This document shows, in pieces, positions 8,154 to 17,481 of a DNA stretch of 40,167 nt (positions are counted from its first letter, which is position 1; each line of letters starts with the position of its first letter). The DNA is from Sphingomonas changbaiensis NBRC 104936 (lineage in GTDB: Bacteria; Pseudomonadota; Alphaproteobacteria; Sphingomonadales; Sphingomonadaceae). The stretch lies in the NCBI RefSeq assembly GCF_000974765.1, contig NZ_BBWU01000009.1:1-40167 (forward strand), read 5' to 3'. The position numbers and the translations under genes are program-made. The notes under the pieces were generated by a model. The model did no database searches, was not told the origin of the DNA, and worked only from the letters and a program-made list of their open reading frames with translations.

Positions 8154-8908
8154 CGGATTCCGATCAGCGAAATCTGCCGACCATAATCGGGTTCGCCGCG
8201 ATGGGTCGCGCGGCGATAGCTGTAGAAGCGATCCTCGTCCGCATAGGTATCGAGGCCCAGCGCATCAACGCGCGCAATTCCGGCTGCGGCCAGGCGGGCG
8301 GCGACATAGGCTTCGAGGTCGAACCGGTGGTGCCCCACCCGGCCGGCGGTGAAAAAACGCTCGTTGGCTGGATCGGCATCCTCAAAGCGCCGGGCGAATG
8401 CGTCGTCGACTTCGTAGGAAGGGCGGGCGATGCAGGGGCCGATCGCTGCCGCAATGCGGTCGCGCTGCGCGCCGAGGCGTTCCATGGTCTCGATCGTGGC
8501 ATCCGTGACGCCGGCAAGCGCGCCTTTCCAGCCGGCATGAGCGGCGCCGACCACGCCGGCTTCTGCATCGGCGAGGAGCACGGGCGCGCAGTCCGCGGTC
8601 AGGATGCCGAGCAACAGTCCCGGCCGGTCGGTGACCATCGCGTCGGCCCTGGGCCGATCGGCTTCGGGCCAGCGATCGGCGATCACGCAGTCGCGGCCAT
8701 GGACCTGGTAGACAGTGACGAGTGCCGCGTCGGGCAGCACCGCATCCCCGGCGCGCCGGCGATTTTCGACGACGACGGCGCGATCGTCGTCCGATCCGAG
8801 GCCGACATTCAGTCCGGCATGCACGCCGGTCGAGACGCCGCCGCGCCGGCCCAGGAAACCGTGTGGAACGGCCCCGAGCAGGCCCGACCGGATCACTTCC
8901 ACGGTCAC
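8141..8908 (-). CDS. pgeF: Peptidoglycan editing factor PgeF (laccase-domain / YfiH family)
   Basis: A purine-nucleoside-phosphorylase-fold protein of the YfiH family. PgeF of E. coli removes wrongly incorporated L-serine from UDP-MurNAc. The metal-ligand motifs are present: VHGRDC, TADCAPVLLAD and HAGWKGALAG. I chose the GTG start at 8908 (255 residues). It overlaps the stop of the upstream acetyltransferase gene as GTGA, and the family homology begins there (VEVIRSGLLGAVPHGFLGR). The reading frame stays open upstream of that but runs antisense-like over the GNAT gene. The last residues (RSSP) and the stop are supplied by a repeat arm. Confidence 0.92.
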   Translation of the reverse strand: MTVEVIRSGLLGAVPHGFLGRRGGVSTGVHAGLNVGLGSDDDRAVVVENRRRAGDAVLPDAALVTVYQVHGRDCVIADRWPEADRPRADAMVTDRPGLLLGILTADCAPVLLADAEAGVVGAAHAGWKGALAGVTDATIETMERLGAQRDRIAAAIGPCIARPSYEVDDAFARRFEDADPANERFFTAGRVGHHRFDLEAYVAARLAAAGIARVDALGLDTYADEDRFYSYRRATHRGEPDYGRQISLIGIRSSP

Positions 8909-9420
8909 AGCGGGAGCCGCATGATCAGGTCGCGGTCGGTCTGGTTGCCGGTCTGGAACGCATAGTCGCCGATGTGCTCGAATCCGTAGCGCTTGTAAAA
9001 GCGGAACGCCCGGTGGTTCTCTTCCCAGACGGTCAGCAGCAGTTCGTCGGCACCGAGGTCGCGGGCTGTGCCGATGGTCCAGTCCATCAGTGCCTGCGCG
9101 ATGCCGGCGCCCTGCCATCGCCTGGCGACATAAAGCTGGCTGAGTTGCCGCGCGCGAGGTCCGGCAACGCCGTCCGGCAACCAGGGCTCCGACAGCTTCG
9201 CATAGCCCGCGATCGCGTCGCCGTCCTTGGCCAGCCGGAACCGGTGGGCCGGGTCGGTCAGGTGCCGGAGCAGCGCGCCGCTCGGGCCATAGGCCTGGTC
9301 GAGATACAGCGCCATGTCCTCAGCCGAGCAGCTGTGCCGGAACGTGTCCTCCCAGCATGTCCGCGCCATCGCGTCCAGCGCCGGGCCGTCGGCAGGGGCT
9401 GCCTCCAGATACTCGATCAT
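8905..9420 (-). CDS. GNAT family N-acetyltransferase
   Basis: A 171-residue acetyltransferase with the GNAT fold. The acetyl-CoA binding motif A region reads QLYVARRWQGAGIAQALMD, with the pyrophosphate-binding R/Q-x-x-G-x-G/A pattern. It is followed by the motif B region ENHRAFRFYKRYGFEHIGD. The substrate cannot be told. The ATG at 9420 overlaps the stop of the upstream methyltransferase (ATGA) and the stop overlaps the pgeF start (GTGA), so all three are probably translated from one message. Confidence 0.92.
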   Translation of the reverse strand: MIEYLEAAPADGPALDAMARTCWEDTFRHSCSAEDMALYLDQAYGPSGALLRHLTDPAHRFRLAKDGDAIAGYAKLSEPWLPDGVAGPRARQLSQLYVARRWQGAGIAQALMDWTIGTARDLGADELLLTVWEENHRAFRFYKRYGFEHIGDYAFQTGNQTDRDLIMRLPL

Positions 9421-10472
9421 TCGCCAAATCCTGCAGGTTCGGGCCAATCGCGGCCGGTCAGCGCGAGGGCTTTGAACAGCGTGCCCATTGCGTCCGGACT
9501 CGTCAGCCGCGCGACGGCGGCATCGATCTCCCCGCCGCGTTCGGGTGCAGTCCGCGACAGGCGCTCGGCGCGGGCGCGAATGCCGAGCGCCTCCAGGAGT
9601 GCGCCCTGGCCGACAGGTCCGAAGCTCCGTGCACCCTCCGCTCGCGCAGCCTCGGCCAGCGTCGCGAAGTCGACATGCGCGGTCAGGTCGCGCTCGCCCG
9701 GCTCCTCGAAAGGGTTGGCGTAGGCGTGGCCGCGCACGGCCTGCAGCGTGTCGCCGATTGCCGGGCCTTCATAGCCATAGTCGACAATCAACGCCGCGCC
9801 GCCCTGGGCTGCGAGCCGGCCCCCAAGCTGACGGGCGATCGCCGCGGATGCTGGCGAGGTCTCGACAATGCTGCCGACAGGCGCCTTGCGCAGGGGATCG
9901 GGCAGGATCGCGTCGAGCTCCGGCCCGCTCGCGACCGGCACGAACAGCGGCGGCGACCAGCCGATATGCCGCTCCCGCCAGCCGTTGCTGGTGCGGACAA
10001 GCTGGCGGACAGGCAGCGCATCGAAGAACTCGTTCGCGACGATCAGTAGCGGCCGATCCTCCGGCAGCGTCTCGATGCCGTCGTGAAACACCGCGCCCGG
10101 AACGCGCTCGCGCTGCCGGTCCCGCAAAGTCGGACTGGTTTCGACCAGATGGACAGGCGGGGCGAGGCCGGCGCTCTTCATGGCCCTCAGCGCATCGGCG
10201 GCAAGCGTGCCGCGGCCAGGTCCTAGCTCGACATAGTGCACGTCGGGCTTGCCTGCGCGGCTCCACAGGTCGGCGAGCCACAGGCCGATCAACTCGCCGA
10301 ACATCTGGCTGATCTCGGGCGCCGTCGTGAAGTCGCCGGTGGCCCCGAGCGGATCGCGAGTTGCGTAATAATGGCGGTTCGCCGCCGCCATGAAATGCGC
10401 GACCGGGATCGGTCCGTTCACGACGATCGCGGCCGCCAGCGCATCGGTGCAGGTGAGGGGGGAAGAGGACAC
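9417..10472 (-). CDS. SAM-dependent methyltransferase, MidA/NDUFAF7 family
   Basis: 351 residues. The SAM-binding motif I is VELGPGRGTLAAD, and the family-specific start region is seen in GDFTTAPEISQMFGE. ANEFFDALPVRQL is the conserved stretch of the NDUFAF7/MidA family. The mitochondrial member methylates an arginine of a complex I subunit; whether the bacterial proteins do the same is not settled. The start is GTG at 10472, with GGGGAG 5 bases upstream, which is a strong ribosome binding site. Gene order lgt-midA-GNAT-pgeF suggests one transcript. Confidence 0.92.
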   Translation of the reverse strand: MSSSPLTCTDALAAAIVVNGPIPVAHFMAAANRHYYATRDPLGATGDFTTAPEISQMFGELIGLWLADLWSRAGKPDVHYVELGPGRGTLAADALRAMKSAGLAPPVHLVETSPTLRDRQRERVPGAVFHDGIETLPEDRPLLIVANEFFDALPVRQLVRTSNGWRERHIGWSPPLFVPVASGPELDAILPDPLRKAPVGSIVETSPASAAIARQLGGRLAAQGGAALIVDYGYEGPAIGDTLQAVRGHAYANPFEEPGERDLTAHVDFATLAEAARAEGARSFGPVGQGALLEALGIRARAERLSRTAPERGGEIDAAVARLTSPDAMGTLFKALALTGRDWPEPAGFGE

Positions 10473-10485
10473 GAAGCTCCCCTAG

Positions 10486-10557
10486 CCGTTCGCTTCGAGC
10501 GAAGTCGAGAAGCGCTGGCTCGGAGCGGTCGTTTCTCGACTTCGCTCAAACGAACGG
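10486..10557. repeat. Palindromic repeat element (TCGAGCGAAGTCGAGA family), copy 1
   Basis: It begins CCGTTCGCTTCGAGCGAAGT and runs on to CGAGAAGCG. It ends CGTTTCTCGACTTCGCTCAA and then ACGAACGG. The ends are near-perfect reverse complements around a 14-15 base spacer. It sits in the 91-bp gap between lgt and the methyltransferase, so a transcript of this operon would carry a long hairpin here. Confidence 0.88.
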
Positions 10558-10563
10558 AGTTTG

Positions 10564-11424
10564 TTAAGCCACGCTCTCCGTACCCGCGGTCGCTTCCACG
10601 CGTTGGCGCCGGCCCTTGGCGGTCAGGATCAGGTACAGGCCCAGCAGGATCAGCGGCACGCTCAAGGTCTGGCCCATTGTCAGGCCCCAGGACAGATGCT
10701 CGAGCCCGGCATCGGGATTGCGCACCTTTTCGAGGCTGAAGCGGATGATGCCGTAGACGAGCCCGAACGTGCCGACGAGCTTGCCGGGCTGGTAACGCGC
10801 ATCGGTCTTCCAGAACAGGAACCAGAGGATCAGGAACAGCAGCACGCCTTCGCCTGCCGCCTCATAAAGCTGGCTCGGGTGGCGCGGCAGCGGGCCGGCA
10901 TTGGGGAACACGATCGCCCAGGGCACGGTCGTCGGCCGGCCCCACAGCTCGCCGTTCACGAAGTTGGCGAGGCGGCCGAAGAAGAGTCCGAACGGCACGC
11001 AGCACGCCACATAATCGTGCACGCGCAGCCAGTTCAGGTGGTTCTTTCTGACGACATAGGTCAGGCCGAGGACCACGCCGATCAGTCCGCCGTGGAACGA
11101 CATGCCGCCTTCCCACAGCTTCACGACCTCGATGGGGTGGAGCAGCATCGCCGGCTTGTAGAACAGCACATAGCCGATCCGGCCGCCCAGGATGATGCCG
11201 AGCGTCACGTAGAAGACCAGATCCTCGGCATGGCGCTTCGCCATCGGCGCGCCCGGCTGGGCAAGCAGCTTCATCATGTACCACCAGCCGGCGAAGATGC
11301 CGGCGATGTAGGCGAGCGAATACCATTTGATCTGGAAGAAGCCGAGATCGACCGCGACCGGGTTCAGGCCGAGCTGATCGAAATGCAGATAGCCGGCGGC
11401 GTCGGCGAGAATGGGCAGGATCAA
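10564..11424 (-). CDS. lgt: Prolipoprotein diacylglyceryl transferase
   Basis: An inner-membrane enzyme that moves diacylglyceryl from phosphatidylglycerol to the lipobox Cys of prolipoproteins, the first step of lipoprotein maturation. The Lgt motifs are present in order: [48 protein letters not shown] and HPSQLYEA. About seven membrane segments are expected. I chose the TTG start at 11424 (286 residues), which has GGGGA 6 bases upstream and no in-frame ATG or GTG nearby that fits the family. The frame stays open far upstream but there overlaps the divergent ligase gene. Confidence 0.93.
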   Translation of the reverse strand: MILPILADAAGYLHFDQLGLNPVAVDLGFFQIKWYSLAYIAGIFAGWWYMMKLLAQPGAPMAKRHAEDLVFYVTLGIILGGRIGYVLFYKPAMLLHPIEVVKLWEGGMSFHGGLIGVVLGLTYVVRKNHLNWLRVHDYVACCVPFGLFFGRLANFVNGELWGRPTTVPWAIVFPNAGPLPRHPSQLYEAAGEGVLLFLILWFLFWKTDARYQPGKLVGTFGLVYGIIRFSLEKVRNPDAGLEHLSWGLTMGQTLSVPLILLGLYLILTAKGRRQRVEATAGTESVA

Positions 11425-11487
11425 GGCTTTTCCCCAGCGATTTGCGCCTGCATAGTGGCGGAACAAATAAAGCCAAGAGGTGAGAGG

Positions 11488-13188
11488 ATGCCGTCTGAGC
11501 TCGATACCCGGCTGGATGCCATCATGGACCAGCTGACGGGCGCGGGCGGTCCGCTCGCGCTGACGACGATCGAGCAGGATGGCGTCACCCTTCCCATGAT
11601 CGCCGCAGCCCCGCCGACGCTGCCGCAATATTTCGCCTATTTCTGCGCTCAGCACGGCGCGGCGGAGTTTCTGGTGTGCGGCGAGGAGCGGCTGACGTTC
11701 GCCGAAGTCTACGCACAGGCGCAGGCGGTCGCGATGGCGCTGGTCGCGGGTTTCGGCCTGCAAAAGGGCGATCATGTCGGCATCGCCGCGCGCAACGCGC
11801 CGTCGTGGATCGTGCTCTACATGGGCATCCTGATGGCCGGCGGCGTCGCCAGCCTGCTGAACGGCTGGTGGACCGGCCCCGAACTCGCCGACGCGATCGA
11901 CATGACCGACACGAAGCTGGTCTTCGCCGATCCGCCGCGGGCGCAGCGATTGGCCGAGATGAAGCACGGCGCCGACGTCGTGGTCTTGGATGTCGGCCTG
12001 TCGCTGGAGCAGGCGCTCGCTCCGATCCTCGGGCGCGGCGGCGAGGCGCCCCTTCCCGAGCTGACCGGGGACGATATCGCGACGATCCTGTTCACCTCGG
12101 GCTCGACCGGCCGTTCGAAGGGCGCGATCTCAACGCACCGCGCGGTGGTGCAGGGCACGTTCAACTATATCGCCCAGTCGCTGATGTCGCTGCAGCTGCT
12201 GACGCAGATGGGCGAGACCTCGACGCTGCAGCCGGCCACTTTGCTCAACGTGCCGCTGTTCCACGTCACCGCCGAGGTGCCGGTGATGCTCCAGAGCTTC
12301 GCGATCGGGCGCAAGCTCGTGATCATGGGCAAATGGGACGCCGAAGAGGCGATGCGGCTGATGGAAAACGAGAAGATCACCTATTTCGTCGGCGTTCCGC
12401 TGATGAGCTTCGAAATCCTGACGCACCCGAACCGGCACAAATACGACCTGTCGACGGTCAAGGACTTCGCCGCTGGCGGCGCGCCGCGCCCGGTCGAGCA
12501 TGTCAAGCGGATCGAGGATGAAATGGGCGGCGCCAAGCCGCTGATCGGCTATGGCCTGACGGAAACCAACGGCGTCGGCTGCGGCAATTTCCGCGAGAAT
12601 TATCTCGCCAAGCCGAACTCGACCGGCCGCGCCTCGCGCCCGCTGGTCGATCTCGCGATCCTCGACGATGCCGGCCAGCCCGTGCCGCAGGGCCAGCGCG
12701 GCGAAGTGTGCATGCGCTCCGTCTGCAACTTTCTGCACTACTACAAGAATCCGGACGCCACCCGCGAGGCGTTCACCGCCGACCGTTATTTCCGCTCGGG
12801 CGACATCGGTTATCTCGACGAGGACGGGTATCTGTTCATCGTCGACCGCAAAAAGGACATCATCATCCGCGGCGGCGAGAATATCAGCTGCCAGGAAGTC
12901 GAGGCCGCGCTCTACGAAAACCAGGATGTGGCGGAGGCGGCGGTGTTCGGGCTCGCCGATCCGAAATTCGGCGAAGTGCCCGGCGCGGTCGTGCATGCTG
13001 CGGACGGCGCGACGCTCACGCTCGAGGGCCTCCACGCGTTTCTGGCTACCCGTCTCGCGGCCTTCAAGATTCCGGAGCGGATCTGGATCGCGCCGGACCC
13101 GCTGCCGCGCCTCGGCACAGAGAAGATCGACAAGGTGACCATCCGCAATCACTATCGCGCGCTGGCGCAGCAGAGCGCCGCCGCCTGA
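11488..13188 (+). CDS. AMP-dependent acyl-CoA synthetase/ligase
   Basis: 566 residues of the ANL superfamily: activates a carboxylic acid with ATP to an acyl-AMP and transfers it to CoA. The P-loop is [10 protein letters not shown] and the A5 motif is YGLTETNG. The hinge and A8 region is [20 protein letters not shown], then [11 protein letters not shown]. The C-terminal catalytic lysine is in GTEKIDK. GGW(W) and the long N-terminal half fit fatty-acid or aromatic-acid CoA ligases, and the substrate cannot be fixed. The ATG at 11488 is preceded by AGAGGTGAGAGG. It is divergent from lgt, with a 63-bp shared upstream region. Confidence 0.92.
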   Translation: MPSELDTRLDAIMDQLTGAGGPLALTTIEQDGVTLPMIAAAPPTLPQYFAYFCAQHGAAEFLVCGEERLTFAEVYAQAQAVAMALVAGFGLQKGDHVGIAARNAPSWIVLYMGILMAGGVASLLNGWWTGPELADAIDMTDTKLVFADPPRAQRLAEMKHGADVVVLDVGLSLEQALAPILGRGGEAPLPELTGDDIATILFTSGSTGRSKGAISTHRAVVQGTFNYIAQSLMSLQLLTQMGETSTLQPATLLNVPLFHVTAEVPVMLQSFAIGRKLVIMGKWDAEEAMRLMENEKITYFVGVPLMSFEILTHPNRHKYDLSTVKDFAAGGAPRPVEHVKRIEDEMGGAKPLIGYGLTETNGVGCGNFRENYLAKPNSTGRASRPLVDLAILDDAGQPVPQGQRGEVCMRSVCNFLHYYKNPDATREAFTADRYFRSGDIGYLDEDGYLFIVDRKKDIIIRGGENISCQEVEAALYENQDVAEAAVFGLADPKFGEVPGAVVHAADGATLTLEGLHAFLATRLAAFKIPERIWIAPDPLPRLGTEKIDKVTIRNHYRALAQQSAAA

Positions 13189-13299
13189 TCCTGTCCCTTT
13201 ACGGGACGGCGTTAACCATATGCTTGCCCGACTCGGCGCTTCGTGAGACCTTCCCCCTGCCGCGCCGTGCGGGCGCGTGCCCATCGAAGGGGGTGGATC

Positions 13300-14010
13300 A
13301 TGCAGAAAGTCGTTCTGGCGGCCGTCGCGGCCGCTGCCTTTGCCGTGCCGGCTCAGGCCTCGATCGTTTACAGCAATAATTTCGATGCGGAAAATGGCGG
13401 CAACACCGCGCTGAATTACAACTCCTTCAACGGCCTGACCGTCACCAACGGCACCGTAGACCTGGTCAAGTCGGGCGATTTCGGCATTGGCTGCGCGGGC
13501 GGGTCGGGCGCCTGCGTCGATCTCGACGGATCGACCAATGATGCCGGTCTCGTCTCCAGCAACTCTTATGCGTTCGGTGCCGGCGACCGCGTCGCCTTGA
13601 GCCTGGTGTTCAGCGGCAATCAGCGCAATGCGCCGCCGCCGGATTCCTTCTCGATGCGGTTCGACTTCAGCGGACCGGTCAGCGGCAATTTCGGATACAT
13701 GTCGAGTTTCTTCGGAACCAGCACCGCGGCCTTCACGAACCAGTCGTCGCTGACGCTGACGGTGTCGAATATCGCTCCGAACTTCGCGTTCACGGACCTG
13801 ACCTTCTTCTTCGATCCGACCAGCGGAGGCAGCACGACGTTCGGCCTGCAGGATGGCGGCAATGACAATATCGGCGTCGTGATCGACAATCTGCAGCTCA
13901 GTGTCGGCGCGGTGCCCGAGCCGGCGACCTGGGCAATGATGATCGCCGGCTTCGGCCTGGCCGGCATGGCGGCACGGCGGCGCAGCGCCAGCCGCGTCGT
14001 TTACGCCTGA
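13300..14010 (+). CDS. PEPxxWA-CTERM sorting domain protein
   Basis: A secreted protein of 236 residues. It has a signal peptide (MQKVVLAAVAAAAFAVPAQA, cleavage expected after AQA) and a beta-rich, Gly/Asn/Ser-rich body. The C-terminal sorting signal is PEPATWAMMIAGFG, then a short hydrophobic helix, then RRR. In this class the C terminus is thought to be recognised by an exosortase-type system and cut near PEP. No exosortase gene is in this window. The ATG at 13300 follows AAGGGGG. A lone gene with a terminator-like hairpin after it; the body has no family I recognise. Confidence 0.9.
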   Translation: MQKVVLAAVAAAAFAVPAQASIVYSNNFDAENGGNTALNYNSFNGLTVTNGTVDLVKSGDFGIGCAGGSGACVDLDGSTNDAGLVSSNSYAFGAGDRVALSLVFSGNQRNAPPPDSFSMRFDFSGPVSGNFGYMSSFFGTSTAAFTNQSSLTLTVSNIAPNFAFTDLTFFFDPTSGGSTTFGLQDGGNDNIGVVIDNLQLSVGAVPEPATWAMMIAGFGLAGMAARRRSASRVVYA

Positions 14011-14016
14011 CGAGCT

Positions 14017-14045
14017 TCGGCCCGCGCCCGATTGGCGCGGGCCGA
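14017..14045 (+). terminator. Terminator-like hairpin after the PEPxxWA-CTERM gene
   Basis: TCGGCCCGCGCC (14017-14028), loop CGATT, then GGCGCGGGCCGA (14034-14045): a perfect 12-bp stem with a 5-base loop, 7 bp after the stop codon. There is no T run after it, so it may slow or pause RNA polymerase without being a classical intrinsic terminator. Confidence 0.65.
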
Positions 14046-14138
14046 GACTGCCTCGACAAGGGTTGACGAGGGGCGGGTCGGCTCCCCACCCTCGCGCGTA
14101 CGTACGTAAAGGCCCCAGCGCAAAGAGCCCTGTCGAAT

Positions 14139-16667
14139 ATGCAGCTTGTTATCGTCGAGTCGCCGGCCAAGGCGAAGACCATCGAGAAATATCTTGGCCG
14201 CGATTACCGCGTCCTCGCCTCCTACGGCCATATCCGCGACCTGCCGCCCAAGGACGGCTCCGTCGATCCGGACAACGGCTTCGCGATGGAGTGGGAGACC
14301 TATGGCGACAAGGCCAAGCAGCTCAAAGCCATCGCCGACGAGGCGAAGAAGGCCGACCGGCTGATCCTCGCCACCGACCCCGATCGCGAGGGCGAGGCGA
14401 TCAGCTGGCACGTCCAGGAAGTGCTGAAGAAGCGCAAGGCCCTGCCCAAGGACGTCGAACGCGTCACCTTCAATGCGATCACCAAGGCGGCGGTGACCGA
14501 TGCGATGGCGAAGCCGCGCCAGCTCGACGAGGATCTGATCGACGCCTATCGCGCCAGGCGGGCGCTCGATTATCTGGTCGGCTTCACCCTGTCGCCGGTG
14601 CTGTGGCGCAAGCTCCCCGGCGCGAAGTCCGCGGGCCGCGTCCAGTCGGTCGCGCTCAGGCTGATCGTCGACCGCGAGCGTGAGATCGAGACGTTTCGGG
14701 CGCAGGAATATTGGTCCATCTTTGCCGATCTGGAACAGGATGGCACGCAATTCCAGGCGCGACTGGTTCGCTGGAAAGGCGACAAGATCGACCGTCTGAC
14801 GATCGGCAAGGCCGGCGACGCAGAGGCGGCGAAGGCCGCGGTCGAATCCGGCCGCTTCACCGTTGCGAGCGTCGAGACCAAGCCGCTCACCCGCAACCCG
14901 CCACCGCCCTTCACCACCTCGACGCTGCAGCAGGAAGCGGCGCGCAAGCTCGGTTTTTCTGCAAGTCACACGATGCGGGTCGCGCAGAATCTCTACGAGG
15001 ACGGCGCGATCACCTATATGCGGACCGACGGCGTGCAGATGGACGGGAGCGCCATTTCCGCTGCCCGCGCCGCGATCGCGCACCGCTATGACGGCAGCTA
15101 TGTGCCCGACAAGCCGCGCCAGTATCAGACCAAGGCGAAGAACGCGCAGGAAGCGCACGAAGCGATCCGTCCGACCGATTTCGGCCGCGATCATGCAGGC
15201 TCCGGCGATCATGCCAGGCTCTACGAGCTGATCTGGAAGCGCGCGCTCGCCAGTCAGATGGCCTCCGCGCGGCTGGAGCGCACCACCGTCGAGCTGGAGG
15301 ACGGCACCGGCCAGACAGCGCTCCGCGCGACCGGCCAGGTGGTGCTCTTCCCCGGCTATCTCGCGCTCTATGAAGAAGGCCGGGACGATGCGGACGATGA
15401 GGAATCGCGTCGTCTGCCGCGGCTTGCCGAGGGCGACGCGCCGCTGAAGAAGGCGGTGCACGCGGAACAGCATTTCACCCAGCCGCCGCCCCGCTTTTCG
15501 GAAGCGAGCCTGGTCAAGCGGCTGGAGGAATTGGGCATCGGCCGCCCGTCGACCTACGCTTCGATCCTGCAGGTGCTGAAGGACCGCGAATATGTCCGCG
15601 TGGACAAGAACCGCTTCATTCCGGAGGAGAGCGGCCGGCTGCTAACCGCCTTCTTGGAGCGGTTTTTCGAGCGCTATGTCAGCTATGACTTCACCGCCGG
15701 GCTGGAGGAGGAGCTGGACGATGTTTCCGGTGGCCGCGCGCAATGGCAGGCGGTGCTCGACGCTTTCTGGCGCGACTTCAAGCCGAAGACGGCGCAGGTG
15801 ATGGAGCAGAAGCCGTCCGACATCACGGCCGCGCTCGACGAGTTCCTGGCGCCATTCCTCTTCCCGCCGAAGGAGGATGGATCGGACCCGCGGCTTTGCC
15901 CCAATTGCGGGCAGGGACGACTGGGGCTGCGCGGCGGCCGCTTCGGCGCGTTCGTCGCCTGCTCCAACTATCCAGAGTGCAAATATACCCGACGCTTCGC
16001 CCAGGGTGGCGGCGAGGAAGGCGCCAACGACAATGGCGATACGCTGCTGGGCGAGGATCCCGTCACGGGAGCCGAGGTCGTGCGCAAGACCGGCCGGTTC
16101 GGGCCCTATGTCCAGCTCGGTGACGGCAAGGACGCGAAGCGCGCCTCGATCCCGAAGGATATTCCGGAGCTCGACCTCGATTGGGCACTGAGGCTGCTGA
16201 ATCTGCCGCGCGAGATCGGACCGCACCCGGAGACGGGCTTGCCGATCACCGCCTCAATCGGCCGCTATGGGCCCTATCTGGCGCATGATGGCAAATACGC
16301 CCGGCTGGGATCGACCGCCGAAGTGTTCGAGACCGGCATGAACGCCGCGGTCGCCAAGCTCGCCGATGCAGCCAAGGGCGGCGGTCGCCCCCAACGCGGC
16401 GCCGCGCGCGAACCCTTACGCATGCTCGGCGCCCATCCGCGCACCGAGGCAGAGATCAAGCTGATGGAAGGCCGCTTCGGCCCCTACGTCACCGACGGCA
16501 CCACCAACGCGACGCTCCCCAAGACGCTCGCCCCCGAAGCGCTGACACTGGAGGAAGCCGCCCAACTCCTCGACGCCCGCGCGGCCGCGGGTCCCGCGAA
16601 GAAAAAAGGCAGGGGCAGCGCAAAGAAAGCGCCGGCGAAGAAGGCGGCGGCCAAGAAGCGGGGGTGA
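14139..16667 (+). CDS. topA: DNA topoisomerase I (type IA)
   Basis: Relaxes negative supercoils. 842 residues. The TOPRIM domain begins at the start (VIVESPAKAKTIEKYLG), with the metal-binding acidic motif TDPDREGE at 79-86. The catalytic tyrosine is Y293 in AITYMRTDG, where many homologues have RTDS. One clear C-terminal zinc finger starts at CPNCGQG and ends CSNYPECKY, followed by further topoisomerase C-terminal repeats (GRFGPYVQLGDG and GRYGPYLAHDGKY). The protein ends in a Lys/Ala-rich tail that should bind DNA non-specifically. The ATG at 14139 fits the family start. Confidence 0.97.
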   Translation: MQLVIVESPAKAKTIEKYLGRDYRVLASYGHIRDLPPKDGSVDPDNGFAMEWETYGDKAKQLKAIADEAKKADRLILATDPDREGEAISWHVQEVLKKRKALPKDVERVTFNAITKAAVTDAMAKPRQLDEDLIDAYRARRALDYLVGFTLSPVLWRKLPGAKSAGRVQSVALRLIVDREREIETFRAQEYWSIFADLEQDGTQFQARLVRWKGDKIDRLTIGKAGDAEAAKAAVESGRFTVASVETKPLTRNPPPPFTTSTLQQEAARKLGFSASHTMRVAQNLYEDGAITYMRTDGVQMDGSAISAARAAIAHRYDGSYVPDKPRQYQTKAKNAQEAHEAIRPTDFGRDHAGSGDHARLYELIWKRALASQMASARLERTTVELEDGTGQTALRATGQVVLFPGYLALYEEGRDDADDEESRRLPRLAEGDAPLKKAVHAEQHFTQPPPRFSEASLVKRLEELGIGRPSTYASILQVLKDREYVRVDKNRFIPEESGRLLTAFLERFFERYVSYDFTAGLEEELDDVSGGRAQWQAVLDAFWRDFKPKTAQVMEQKPSDITAALDEFLAPFLFPPKEDGSDPRLCPNCGQGRLGLRGGRFGAFVACSNYPECKYTRRFAQGGGEEGANDNGDTLLGEDPVTGAEVVRKTGRFGPYVQLGDGKDAKRASIPKDIPELDLDWALRLLNLPREIGPHPETGLPITASIGRYGPYLAHDGKYARLGSTAEVFETGMNAAVAKLADAAKGGGRPQRGAAREPLRMLGAHPRTEAEIKLMEGRFGPYVTDGTTNATLPKTLAPEALTLEEAAQLLDARAAAGPAKKKGRGSAKKAPAKKAAAKKRG

Positions 16668-16685
16668 GGGCATCCGCCCCAGTCA

Positions 16686-16762
16686 CCGTTCGTCTCGAGC
16701 GAAGTCGAGAGACGCATCCCCGCAGGGACCAGCGCTTCTCGACTACGCTCGAAGCAAACGGG
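16686..16762. repeat. Palindromic repeat element (TCGAGCGAAGTCGAGA family), copy 2
   Basis: It starts CCGTTCGTCTCGAGCGAAGT and continues CGAGAGACGC. It ends CGCTTCTCGACTACGCTCGA and AGCAAACGGG. The arms are slightly diverged reverse complements. It fills the gap between topA and the DUF167 gene. Confidence 0.85.
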
Positions 16763-16774
16763 GGATACTGACGC

Positions 16775-17089
16775 ATGACCACCCTCTGGTCCCACACCCC
16801 GGACGGCCTTCTCCTGACCGTCTGCGTCACGCCCAAGGCATCCCGCACAGCCATCACCGGCACTACGCCGCTCCCCGACGGCCGCACGGCCCTGACCGTC
16901 CGCCTGGCCGCCCCACCCGTCGACGGCGCCCCCAACACCGAACTGACCACCTTCCTCGCCAAGGCGCTGGGCGTACCCAAATCCGCAATCACCCTCGCCA
17001 GCGGGCAGACGGCGCGCGTGAAGACGCTGCGGATAGAGGGGCCGGCAGAAGCGGTGGCAGGGAGGCTGTGCGGCGCTCTGGAACGCTGA
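16775..17089 (+). CDS. DUF167 (YggU-type) family protein
   Basis: 104 residues. The DUF167 pattern is clear: VCVTPKASRTAI at the start, AAPPVDGAPNTELTTFLAK in the middle (usual form PPVDGKAN), and SGQTARVKTLRIEG near the end. These are small conserved proteins with no settled biochemical role. The ATG at 16775 follows GGGGGATACTGACGC. Third-position base use is more C-rich than in neighbours, but the family match is firm. Confidence 0.88.
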   Translation: MTTLWSHTPDGLLLTVCVTPKASRTAITGTTPLPDGRTALTVRLAAPPVDGAPNTELTTFLAKALGVPKSAITLASGQTARVKTLRIEGPAEAVAGRLCGALER

Positions 17090-17199
17090 CGCCCTGTCCG
17101 CAAAAGGCCCACTGGCGTCATCTGCCGGCCGAGCCTCGCGCCCGGAATACAGACTCTCGTTCAGATTCTCTGTGTCCGTCCGCTAACGACCCTAAGCGG

Positions 17200-17332
17200 C
17201 CCCTCTCCCATAGGGAGAGGGCGACTCGCGGCTCCGCCGCGAGCGGGGTGAGGGGACCAGGACTTCGTGGAGAGGTCCAACCCCTCACCCGGTCAGCGCA
17301 AGCGCTGACTCGACCTCTCCCTATGGGAGAGG
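17200..17332. repeat. Composite inverted repeat (C/T-arm family, subtype 2)
   Basis: The left arm CCCCTCTCCCATAGGGAGAG (17200-17221) mirrors the right arm CCTCTCCCTATGGGAGAGG (17314-17332). The inner module GGGCGACTCGCGGCTCCGCC, then GCGAGCGGGGTGAGGGG, matches that at 27269-27303 and, inverted, that at 6580-6615. It is the main content of the 392-bp gene-free stretch 17090-17481. Confidence 0.88.
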
Positions 17333-17338
17333 TGATTG

Positions 17339-17362
17339 GTCCGCAAACCACCCGTTGCGGAC
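17339..17362. repeat. Short perfect hairpin in the gene-free stretch
   Basis: GTCCGCAA (17339-17346) and TTGCGGAC (17355-17362) are perfect reverse complements around ACCACCCG. Similar GTCCGC fragments lie nearby at 17096 (GTCCGCAAAAGGCCCA) and 17177 (CGTCCGCTAACGACCC), so this looks like remains of another small repeat family. The rest of 17090-17481 shows no coding signal. Confidence 0.55.
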
Positions 17363-17481
17363 GTTCCTCAGGTGGCGGGCCGCTGAGTCCGAAAACGACC
17401 CATTTCGGAAGATCGAGAGCCTGTCTTGGACGGCAGCAAACACCCACTAGCAGTCATCCGGCGGCTTGCTAAAGTCCGACG

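Noticed and set aside
8909-9118. An N-terminal extension of pgeF
   Set aside because: It overlaps the GNAT gene in another frame and is Arg/Pro-rich. The GTGA overlap start at 8908 is typical of a coupled operon.
10561-11487. An upstream extension of the acyl-CoA ligase frame
   Set aside because: It runs antisense over all of lgt. The ligase start at 11488 has a good binding site and the upstream translation shows no ligase similarity.
11425-11967. An N-terminal extension of lgt
   Set aside because: It overlaps the divergent ligase gene and has no membrane character. The TTG at 11424 with GGGGA fits the family start.
16686-16762. The palindrome considered as a rho-independent terminator of topA
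   Set aside because: The same element occurs inside coaBC and within the lgt operon, so it is better called a dispersed repeat. It may still affect transcription.
17200-17332. Repeats considered as a CRISPR array
   Set aside because: Each site holds two inverted arms and not regularly spaced direct repeats, and no cas gene is in the window.
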